From an uncultured bacterium (lineage in GTDB: Bacteria; Bacillota; Clostridia; Oscillospirales; Acutalibacteraceae): DNA of 7,141 bases. The notes under the pieces were generated by a model. The model was not told where the DNA came from, did not search any database, and saw only the letters and a list, made by a program, of their open reading frames with translations. Position 1 is the first letter of the stretch. Every line of letters starts with the position of its first letter. Positions 1 through 4,940 of this stretch are shown in pieces. The stretch spans positions 1 through 7,141 of the forward strand of contig CAJMRT010000066.1 of NCBI GenBank assembly GCA_905215855.1, given 5' to 3'. The position numbers and the translations under genes were made by a program.

Positions 1-76
1 TATATATATATTTATTTTATTTTCTTATACGAAAGGTTATAAAAACCCGTAAACCCGACACAAGCCGACACACCTA
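1..76. other. AT-rich flank downstream of the primase gene, with short CCGACAC repeats
   Basis: No gene is seen here. Positions 1-30 are almost pure A/T, starting with a (TA) run. Positions 44-73 hold AACCCG-like and CCGACAC words (CCGACAC at 55-61 and again at 65-71, 10 bp apart). No hairpin with a T-tract is visible for ending the minus-strand primase transcript, so that transcript may continue past the window edge. Confidence 0.5.
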
Positions 77-2398
77 TTATTCTGAACTTAAAGAGATACC
101 GGTAAAATATTTGAAATTTCTTCCCTTTACCTTTTCAAATCTTTTTGAAAGCTCGGTGCTGAACTTGGTGTTTGACATACGATATTCATTGTTGCTTTCC
201 GCCCAATCTGTATAGGCGGCATAGAGCGTGCTTGCCTGCACCGAACCCTCTAACACACATTTGTCCTCAATGAATGCCGAAATAACATCCATTTCCCGCC
301 TGTACTCCCTCACGGTCTGAAGAACGGCAGACGGCATTTTTAAGCCCTCTTTCTGCCACAGAATACAGCCGTCGATACACCATTTGAAAATTGCTGTCAT
401 TTCGGCTTTGAGTTTATGCGTAAGGTTCTTGTCAATCTTATCCTCGGGTATCTGAACATTGAACGGAATCATATGTATTCTTCGCCAAATGCCTGTATCC
501 GTGCCTCTGATGATCGGTTTATGGTTTGTCGCCATCCACAGCTTAAACTCGGGCTTGAACTCAAATTCCTCGCTGTACAGCTTTCTTGCCGTTACGGTAT
601 CGTCACCCGTAAGCTGTTTGAGAAGTCCCTCATTAATTCGCACGCCCTCGTTCGGCTCAACCGAGGTGACAAGCCTTGCACCCTTTAATCGTGCAATGTC
701 GCTGTTTATAGCTCCGCTCTGAGAGTTCTTCACCATAATTGTTTCGGGTTGAATATTTGCGGCATAATCACCGAACACATCACGAATAACATCAATGAAT
801 GTACTCTTGCCGTTTCGTCCTGTGCCGTAAAGAAAAAATGCGCATTGCTCGGCTGTTGAGCCTGTCAGGCTGTAACCGACCGCCTTTTGAATGTAGCGAA
901 TAAGCTCCTTATCGCCTGCAAAAATATCGTCAAGGAATGCAAGCCAACGGGGACACTCTGCCGTTTGAGAGCAGTCAACCGAAGTAATCTTTGTAAAATA
1001 ATATTCGGGATTATGCGCCCTCACTTCGCCGTTTTTAAGGTTGATTATTCCGCTTGGGGTGTTTAATGCCATACGGTATTTATCCATTTGTGCCGGCAAA
1101 ACAGGGATATGGTGTTCAACCTCGTTGAGCATTGCTTTTTTTGATTTGTTGGAACGGCTTGCTTTCATATGCTTTTCAAATGCTTTCGACATATCTCCGC
1201 CGCTTTCCTCATCAGCCTGCAAATATAGCTTTGCCTCGGCTTTCATAGCCTCAACGCTCTTGTCTGCCATTCGCAAAACTACCCCGATATTGTCAACACA
1301 CCACTTCATAGAATTGTAGTAATACCACTTTTTCTCGGTGTAACAATACCTTACATTATCGCCGAATAAATCAACGAACCTGTCGGCATTACCCATATCG
1401 TCAAAGGTGTAGGCACGCATTTTTTCTTCGTCAACCGCTTGAACAGCCTTGCCCTCACCGATTGAAATTGAATAATCGTTATGCTGTTTTGGGTTATAGG
1501 TCTGCGTATAGCCCGACACAGCCTTTTGCAGGGTTATAATGCCGTAGGTTGTACCCGACTGTTTTCTGTCCCACTTGTCACGCATTAAGCCTGATTGTCT
1601 GAAAATCGAATCCATTTTGTCGGTATCGCAACCGCACCAGAACGCAAGCATATTGCAAAAAGCCATATCCGCCTCACTCTGTGACGAGTAAGCCGAAAAA
1701 TCACCGCTGTACAGAGCCTTGAAAAGGCTTCCGTTCTTGGCATTGCAGGCGATTCTGACAATATCGTCAACGGTGTTCGGATTAACCTCAATGTTACGGA
1801 GCTTAGGCTGTGGCTCTGTTGCCTTGCCGAGATACTTTGAATGCAACGGTTTTATGCTTTCGGTGCAATCGTTTATGTACGCATATGCAGAGCAGTAATC
1901 TCCTGTCACAACGAAAAATCTGCCGTTTTCGTACATTTCAAAACCGCCCGAATCATTCTTCGCCTTTCTTCTGCCCTCGGGAAGAGTTCCCTTACAGATT
2001 ATGTGAACGCCTGTCTTGCTCTGCGAAAATTCGGTATAGCTCTGCAGAGTGTTCACGAACTCGCTGATTATGTTGTCAGCTCCGCCGTTTTGGTAGTCCT
2101 GAATGTCATTCGGCATATCGTCAAGGTCAACACCGAAGAACGGTGAATTTGAGAACATAAAGCCTATGCCTGAATATTTGGCGGATTCTCTGACTGCTGT
2201 TTCAAAGTCTGACCAAGTGTCCGAGTTATTCGGCATTGCAAAGCCACCCGTTCTTGGATTTATCGGTTTCTTTGAAATTCCGCTGTGCGATTTCGGATCT
2301 GGATATGACTGCCAGCACACCCAGTTTTTGTAACCTTTCAATTCCTCGGGAACTGCAAAATATTTATTTTTATTTGGGTTTAAATTTGTAAAGCCCAT
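77..2398 (-). CDS. Phage/plasmid primase-helicase (AEP-like primase plus SF3/D5-type helicase)
   Basis: This 773-residue protein would prime and unwind DNA for replication of the element. The N-terminal third looks like an archaeo-eukaryotic primase/polymerase fold. GVDLDD (about 89-94) supplies the metal-binding D91 and D93, and TGVHIICKG (129-137) supplies the conserved histidine H132. SEADMAFCNMLAFWCG (241-256) matches the linker domain common in such proteins. The helicase part has Walker A GTGRNGKS (525-532), an acidic Walker B-like stretch ending near E581, KLWMATNHKP with sensor asparagine N625, and GIWRR (636-640) with arginine-finger candidates. The tail (about 700-773) resembles the D5/primase C-terminal winged domain. 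The start is the ATG at 2398 because GGAGGTG lies 5 nt upstream. An upstream in-frame ATG at 2428 would place that ribosome binding site inside the coding sequence. Length and motif order look complete and intact. Confidence 0.93.
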   Translation of the reverse strand: MGFTNLNPNKNKYFAVPEELKGYKNWVCWQSYPDPKSHSGISKKPINPRTGGFAMPNNSDTWSDFETAVRESAKYSGIGFMFSNSPFFGVDLDDMPNDIQDYQNGGADNIISEFVNTLQSYTEFSQSKTGVHIICKGTLPEGRRKAKNDSGGFEMYENGRFFVVTGDYCSAYAYINDCTESIKPLHSKYLGKATEPQPKLRNIEVNPNTVDDIVRIACNAKNGSLFKALYSGDFSAYSSQSEADMAFCNMLAFWCGCDTDKMDSIFRQSGLMRDKWDRKQSGTTYGIITLQKAVSGYTQTYNPKQHNDYSISIGEGKAVQAVDEEKMRAYTFDDMGNADRFVDLFGDNVRYCYTEKKWYYYNSMKWCVDNIGVVLRMADKSVEAMKAEAKLYLQADEESGGDMSKAFEKHMKASRSNKSKKAMLNEVEHHIPVLPAQMDKYRMALNTPSGIINLKNGEVRAHNPEYYFTKITSVDCSQTAECPRWLAFLDDIFAGDKELIRYIQKAVGYSLTGSTAEQCAFFLYGTGRNGKSTFIDVIRDVFGDYAANIQPETIMVKNSQSGAINSDIARLKGARLVTSVEPNEGVRINEGLLKQLTGDDTVTARKLYSEEFEFKPEFKLWMATNHKPIIRGTDTGIWRRIHMIPFNVQIPEDKIDKNLTHKLKAEMTAIFKWCIDGCILWQKEGLKMPSAVLQTVREYRREMDVISAFIEDKCVLEGSVQASTLYAAYTDWAESNNEYRMSNTKFSTELSKRFEKVKGRNFKYFTGISLSSE

Positions 2399-2403
2399 TT
2401 TTT

Positions 2404-2410
2404 CACCTCC
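2404..2410 (-). promoter_or_regulatory. Ribosome binding site fixing the primase start
   Basis: Minus-strand GGAGGTG followed by five A residues and ATG at 2398. It matches the 16S anti-Shine-Dalgarno at ideal spacing and argues against the upstream ATG at 2428. Confidence 0.85.
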
Positions 2411-2434
2411 ATATATAAGGAAAAACACGGTGAA

Positions 2435-2456
2435 AATTGCATTGTTTTCTGCAATT
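2435..2456. repeat. Small hairpin in the primase leader
   Basis: AATTGCA (2435-2441) and TGCAATT (2450-2456) form a perfect 7-bp inverted repeat around an 8-nt loop. It sits between the 15-codon ORF and the primase ribosome binding site. The stem is AT-rich, and on the minus strand it is followed only by a few T residues. It could be a weak attenuator or mRNA structure, or chance. Confidence 0.4.
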
Positions 2457-2476
2457 CCCGAAGAATTTTTTTAAAA

Positions 2477-2524
2477 TCAGAACGGCAAGTCATCCCAGTT
2501 GACAATAGGTCTTTCTCTCGGCAT
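2477..2524 (-). CDS. 15-residue ORF MPRERPIVNWDDLPF upstream of the primase (leader peptide or remnant)
   Basis: Minus-strand AAGAGGTG, then TACAT, then ATG opens a 15-codon frame ending in TGA, giving MPRERPIVNWDDLPF. The ribosome binding site is as good as those of the full-length genes nearby, so translation is plausible. From memory, the NWDDLP stretch resembles the N-terminal lead-in of small excisionase/MerR-like helix-turn-helix proteins of phages and integrative elements. Here the frame stops before any DNA-binding domain. It may be a decayed remnant of such a gene or a genuine leader peptide that couples to the primase about 80 nt downstream. It lies in the leader of the predicted primase transcript and just beyond the operator at 2546-2562. 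Function is unknown. Confidence 0.45.
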   Translation of the reverse strand: MPRERPIVNWDDLPF

Positions 2525-2545
2525 ATGTACACCTCTTATTTTTCG

Positions 2546-2562
2546 GTTCACGAACCGTGTAC
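2546..2562. promoter_or_regulatory. Operator-like site O1 (17 bp)
   Basis: GTTCACGAACCGTGTAC is an imperfect palindrome with CAC and GTG separated by 5 bp and matching outer G/C and T/A pairs. It shares TTCAC-N5-CGTGT with sites O2 and O3. The same spot also contains a perfect CGGTTC-AC-GAACCG inverted repeat (2544-2557). It is probably bound by the divergent XRE repressor at 2761-3108; this is inferred from repetition and position. Confidence 0.6.
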
Positions 2563-2578
2563 TTGATTTATAAAAAAA

Positions 2579-2593
2579 TTCTCAATTTGAGAA
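2579..2593. repeat. 15-bp palindrome in the control region
   Basis: TTCTCAATTTGAGAA has perfect 7-bp arms around a single central T. It lies between operator-like sites O1 and O2 but does not share their CAC/GTG core. It may be a site for a different regulator, or chance in AT-rich DNA. Confidence 0.35.
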
Positions 2594-2627
2594 AGCTTGC
2601 TATCCTCCACTTAACCTCATCGGCTTA

Positions 2628-2644
2628 GTTCACACATCGTGTAC
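2628..2644. promoter_or_regulatory. Operator-like site O2 (17 bp)
   Basis: GTTCACACATCGTGTAC matches O1 at 13 of 17 positions, keeping GTTCAC and CGTGTAC at identical spacing. It lies directly downstream of the candidate minus-strand -10 (2651-2646), where a bound repressor would block transcription towards the primase. Confidence 0.65.
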
Positions 2645-2645
2645 C

Positions 2646-2677
2646 ATTATGTTGTCACAAGAATTTATGTTTGTCAA
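2646..2677 (-). promoter_or_regulatory. Candidate promoter for the minus-strand replication arm
   Basis: A perfect -35 TTGACA on the minus strand (2677-2672) is followed by CATAAT (2651-2646), but the spacer is 20 bp, longer than usual. The sequence 17 bp from the -35 (CAACAT) is a poor -10. Its position next to O2 fits a repressed primase promoter, but the call is weak. Confidence 0.35.
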
Positions 2678-2699
2678 CACATTTTGTGAATAATTTTTC

Positions 2700-2728
2700 T
2701 TGATTTATTTCACAGTTCGTGTTATTGT
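2700..2728 (+). promoter_or_regulatory. Predicted promoter of the repressor operon, overlapping operator-like site O3
   Basis: TTGATT (2700-2705), a 17-bp spacer and TATTGT (2723-2728) make a moderate sigma-A promoter about 33 bp before the repressor start. The O3 site fills almost the whole spacer, so binding there would shut the promoter off. This fits autoregulation of the repressor. Confidence 0.55.
2708..2724. promoter_or_regulatory. Operator-like site O3 (17 bp)
   Basis: TTTCACAGTTCGTGTTA keeps TTCAC and CGTGT at the same spacing as O1 and O2, with weaker outer positions. A less perfect site overlapping the repressor's own promoter is what a lower-affinity autoregulatory operator would look like; that reading is inference. 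Confidence 0.55.
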
Positions 2729-2760
2729 GTAGTAAAGAAAATTTCACAAGGAGTGATTTT

Positions 2761-3108
2761 ATGTTCTCCGATGTACTCAGACAATTAAGGTTAAATGCAA
2801 GCCTAAATCAAGAAGAACTCGCTAAAAAATTAGGTTGTTCTAAAAGTGCTATCAGTATGTATGAAAACGGCACAAGAGAACCTAATCTCGAAACATTAGA
2901 GGCTATTGCCGACTATTTTAATGTTGATATGAACACACTTACTGATTCAAAAACTTCCGCTGAACTTAATTCAGAGCTTCAGGAATACCTTGAAGAACTT
3001 AAAAACAGAAGTGAAATGCGTATGCTGTTCAGCCTTGCAAAAGGTGCTACAAAAGAAGATGTTGAAAAAGCTGTTCGTATCATTGAGGCATTGCAAAAGG
3101 ATGAATGA
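2761..3108 (+). CDS. XRE/Cro-CI family transcriptional repressor of the immunity region
   Basis: This 115-residue DNA-binding protein probably keeps the replication arm silent. The N-terminal helix-turn-helix is clear: QEELAKKLGCSKSAISMYENG (about 17-37) has the usual Q, A, G and S positions, followed by the REPNLETLEAIADYFNV helix pair. The C-terminal part (about 66-115) is acidic and helical, probably for dimerisation. It lacks a LexA-like Ser/Lys peptidase domain, so induction would not be by self-cleavage. The start is the ATG at 2761, with AAGGAG 7 nt upstream. The same frame is open back to 2719 but has no better start. The stop overlaps the next gene's start (ATGA), so the peptidase gene is translationally coupled. 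Likely targets are the three TTCAC-N5-CGTGT sites at 2546-2724. Confidence 0.9.
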   Translation: MFSDVLRQLRLNASLNQEELAKKLGCSKSAISMYENGTREPNLETLEAIADYFNVDMNTLTDSKTSAELNSELQEYLEELKNRSEMRMLFSLAKGATKEDVEKAVRIIEALQKDE

Positions 3109-3329
3109 TATTGGGCGATATTTACATTAGAGGAATTGAACTGCCGCTGACCGTAAAAGGGGTTACTGTTGTCGATTCAGAGGGTAATTTCAATGTTTAC
3201 ATAAATATTTTACTAAGTCATGCTGTTCAGCAAAAAGCAACAAAACACGAATTGCAACATATTAAATCAGAACACTTTTATGATTATGAGCCTGTTGTTT
3301 ATAACGAACTTGAGGCTAATGCAATATGA
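3105..3329 (+). CDS. Short ImmA/IrrE-type metallopeptidase
   Basis: This 74-residue protein has the zinc-peptidase motif HELQH (48-52) followed by NELEAN (67-72), whose acidic residues could give the third zinc ligand. In the ImmA/IrrE family such enzymes cut a neighbouring XRE repressor and so switch on an integrative element. Here the repressor gene is directly upstream and overlaps by 4 bp. Classical members are larger and continue past the ExEAN segment with a FAxxLLMP-like helix; this one stops two residues after it. Similarly short versions are, to my memory, common in gut Clostridia elements, so it is likely complete. Catalytic activity and cleavage of the repressor are inferred. AAAGG lies 4 nt before the ATG. 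Confidence 0.72.
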   Translation: MILGDIYIRGIELPLTVKGVTVVDSEGNFNVYINILLSHAVQQKATKHELQHIKSEHFYDYEPVVYNELEANAI

Positions 3330-3344
3330 ATTAGGGTGATTGTA

Positions 3345-4643
3345 ATGGGTAAGGAGCAAAACACTTTAGCATATACATTAAAGCGCTGTAAGAAATACAA
3401 TAACGACACCTTTCAGATGTTTGCAAAAGGCTGCAATTACTGTTCAAAATACGGTAACGGCAAAATTTATTCAATAAGCGGTACATCCGATAAATACCCT
3501 TCTATGATGACTATTCCCGAGGATCTTGTCATTGGCAGATGTCCTCATTGTGACAGAGCTATCTCGTTTGGTGTGCATTTTCCGGAGCTTGAAGATTTAG
3601 ATAAACCGCTTTCTAATAGTGAAGTCAAACAACTTGAAAGACAGAGAGGTAAAACTATGGCAAACAATTCACTTATAACATTAAACTGCCCGAATTGCGG
3701 CAGTCAGCTTGAAGTTAATTCTACAGAGATGAAAACCAACTGCAAATATTGCGGCACTCAAATTCTTATTAAGGATTTCATTACCGAACGCAGAATTGAT
3801 AAAAATGACAAAATAAAGGCACTTGAAGATTTGGTAAACAATGCGGCAAATAACAGCGACTATGCAAAGGCATATAAGTACAGCGAAGATATTTGCAAGC
3901 TCGATTCATCAAATGAAAACCTTGTCAAGATGAACCTTTTCGGCTTTATGGCAGGCAAGATTGAATTTAACAGTTCATTGCTCGATGATTTGTACTCGTT
4001 TTCTCCCGATGAACACAGAAGCTACCTCAGCAGGATTTTAGGGGCAGTCAACATCCGTAAGCAAAACGAGCTTGACAAGGCCCTCAAAATTGCCAATGAG
4101 CAGAGAAGAAGAACCGAGGCGGCTCAGATTAACAACAAATATACCCCTGTTATTTTTCAGATAAATACCGAGATAAACAAGATGAAGCAAAAGCGTTGCA
4201 AGTGCGGTCATATGCTTGAATACAACGAAAATGTTTGTCCGAGCTGCGGTATGAATTACGGTGACTATCAAACTGAACTCACCCGTATTAAAAAGGAAAA
4301 GAACAAAAAAATGGTAAAATTGGGCGTAATCATCGGCGTGCCTGTTGTAATTGCCATAGTCGTTTTTGCATTTGTTTACAACGCAAATCTTGTGAACAAT
4401 ATAAATACCGCAATTGACAGCAAGAATTATTCAAAAGCTGAACAGCTGATTGACGGCTATCAGGAGGCTAACCCTACACGAACAGATGTTTATGAACTCT
4501 ACGCTGACCTCTATCTTGCAGAAAACAACCCCGAAAAAGCCATTGAAAAGCTTGAAGAAGGAGTCCGCCGTGTTTCTTCATCAGGCAAAAAAGATTTGCA
4601 AAATAAAATTGACGCAATCAAACAGGAATATAATTTGGAATAA
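3345..4643 (+). CDS. Zinc-ribbon membrane protein with TPR-like C-terminus (unknown function)
   Basis: The protein has 432 residues. Three CxxC-type zinc-binding pairs are visible: C30/C33 with C66/C69, C115/C118 with C133/C136 (a compact ribbon), and C285/C287 with C298/C301. A basic stretch RIKKEKNKKMVK (314-325) precedes one hydrophobic helix (about 326-346). The positive-inside rule places the ribbons in the cytoplasm and the tail outside. The tail (350-432) has TPR-like helical pairs (AIDSKNYSKAEQLI and YLAENNPEKAIEKL); a similar segment occurs at about 160-205. The start is the ATG at 3345 because AGGGTGA lies 5 nt upstream; a GTG at 3336 falls inside that site. It is the third gene of the repressor operon, 15 bp after the peptidase gene, so it is probably expressed in the lysogen. 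A role in host protection, signalling or exclusion is possible, but I do not recognise a characterised family. Confidence 0.85.
   Translation: MGKEQNTLAYTLKRCKKYNNDTFQMFAKGCNYCSKYGNGKIYSISGTSDKYPSMMTIPEDLVIGRCPHCDRAISFGVHFPELEDLDKPLSNSEVKQLERQRGKTMANNSLITLNCPNCGSQLEVNSTEMKTNCKYCGTQILIKDFITERRIDKNDKIKALEDLVNNAANNSDYAKAYKYSEDICKLDSSNENLVKMNLFGFMAGKIEFNSSLLDDLYSFSPDEHRSYLSRILGAVNIRKQNELDKALKIANEQRRRTEAAQINNKYTPVIFQINTEINKMKQKRCKCGHMLEYNENVCPSCGMNYGDYQTELTRIKKEKNKKMVKLGVIIGVPVVIAIVVFAFVYNANLVNNINTAIDSKNYSKAEQLIDGYQEANPTRTDVYELYADLYLAENNPEKAIEKLEEGVRRVSSSGKKDLQNKIDAIKQEYNLE
3645..3659 (+). promoter_or_regulatory. Possible internal translation start in the zinc-ribbon gene
   Basis: AGAGGT at 3645-3650 lies 6 nt before an in-frame ATG at 3657 (residue 105, reading MANNSLITLNCPNCGS). 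The region just before it, about 85-104, is polar and linker-like, and the following ribbon is a natural domain start. A 328-residue isoform without the first zinc pair set is therefore possible. Alternatively this marks the junction of two once-separate genes. Confidence 0.4.
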
Positions 4644-4647
4644 TCCC

Positions 4648-4764
4648 ATGCCAAACCGTTGCTACAGCCCCATACACCGACCCCCAAGAGTTTTTAAAGA
4701 TAATGATATCATCCGTGTTCAAATCCTCGGTCTTGTAAAAGAAGTCAGTAAATCGTTACAGTGA
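4648..4764 (+). CDS. Possible 38-residue ORF or gene remnant after the zinc-ribbon gene
   Basis: An ATG 4 nt after the zinc-ribbon stop opens a 38-codon frame (MPNRCYSPIHRPPRVFK..., ending KEVSKSLQ). The only ribosome binding site is a weak GGA 8 nt upstream. The last 25 residues (VFKDNDIIRVQILGLVKEV) have plausible coding character, but I recognise no family. The frame continues backwards, overlapping the zinc-ribbon gene out of phase, so it could be a fragment of an older gene or a chance frame. Low confidence. Confidence 0.2.
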   Translation: MPNRCYSPIHRPPRVFKDNDIIRVQILGLVKEVSKSLQ

Positions 4765-4785
4765 GAAAAGCTGTTTTACTGTAAC
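4755..4785. repeat. Inverted repeat GTTACAGT...ACTGTAAC upstream of the fic promoter
   Basis: GTTACAGT (4755-4762) and ACTGTAAC (4778-4785) are perfect 8-bp arms around 15 nt, within which AAAA and TTTT can also pair. The hairpin could end the repressor operon's transcript, but no T-tract follows, so as an intrinsic terminator it is weak. It may instead be a protein-binding site upstream of the fic promoter. No other terminator is visible after 4643. Confidence 0.45.
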
Positions 4786-4806
4786 AGTTAAATTTGTAAA
4801 AATATA

Positions 4807-4835
4807 TTGATTTTGTGAATTTGTCGGTGTATAAT
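4807..4835 (+). promoter_or_regulatory. Strong predicted sigma-A promoter for the Fic gene
   Basis: TTGATT (4807-4812), exactly 17 bp, then a perfect TATAAT (4830-4835). Transcription should start near 4842, about 100 nt before the Fic start codon. Two further TATAAT words at 4892 and 4913 lack matching -35 boxes. Confidence 0.7.
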
Positions 4836-4841
4836 TATATT

Positions 4842-4874
4842 CAATTCGTAAAAACAGCCTATTTTTACGAATTG
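4842..4874. promoter_or_regulatory. Perfect 13-bp inverted repeat at the predicted fic transcription start
   Basis: CAATTCGTAAAAA (4842-4854) and TTTTTACGAATTG (4862-4874) are perfect complements around the 7-nt loop CAGCCTA. The repeat begins at the expected +1 of the promoter at 4807-4835. As DNA it would be an ideal operator; as RNA it would form a stable hairpin at the very 5' end of the fic mRNA. Only CTTTTCT follows, so termination is less likely but not excluded. Which regulator acts here cannot be told from the sequence. Confidence 0.65.
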
Positions 4875-4928
4875 CTTTTCTGATATATGCGTATAATTGT
4901 TAAATTACGGCATATAATACTTATTGGA

Positions 4929-4935
4929 GAGGTGA
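4929..4935 (+). promoter_or_regulatory. Ribosome binding site setting a TTG start for the Fic gene
   Basis: GAGGTGA lies 5 nt before TTG at 4941. The in-frame ATG at 4887 has no ribosome binding site and would make this one coding sequence. TTG is therefore preferred. Confidence 0.7.
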
Positions 4936-4940
4936 TACAT

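Larger units (their letters stand above)
1..4643. mobile_element. Replication and lysogeny section of a prophage or similar integrative element (boundaries not visible)
   Basis: A phage/plasmid-type primase-helicase on the minus strand is arranged divergently from a Cro/CI-type repressor plus ImmA/IrrE-type peptidase operon. Three related operator-like sites lie between the arms. This layout is typical of temperate phages and ICE-like elements of Clostridia. No integrase, portal, terminase, relaxase or clear attachment site is in the window, so the kind of element and its ends cannot be given. The right limit is set at the end of the repressor operon; the Fic gene may or may not belong. The element assignment is inference from gene content and order. 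Confidence 0.55.

Noticed and set aside
1841..2146. Plus-strand open frames inside the primase gene (such as 1841-2146, 416-688 and 1041-1319) and the minus-strand frame at 4038-4271.
   Set aside because: They lie opposite well-supported genes, lack ribosome binding sites and show no recognisable domain.
2399..2428. A 10-residue longer primase starting at the ATG at 2428.
   Set aside because: It has no ribosome binding site and would turn the strong GGAGGTG at 2404-2410 into coding sequence.
2422..2436. TTCACCGTGTT (minus strand) near the primase start as a fourth repressor site.
   Set aside because: The half-sites abut without the 5-bp core spacing shared by the other three, so the geometry is wrong.
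4887..4940. Fic start at the ATG at 4887.
   Set aside because: There is no ribosome binding site before it, and the GAGGTGA before the TTG at 4941 is far better.
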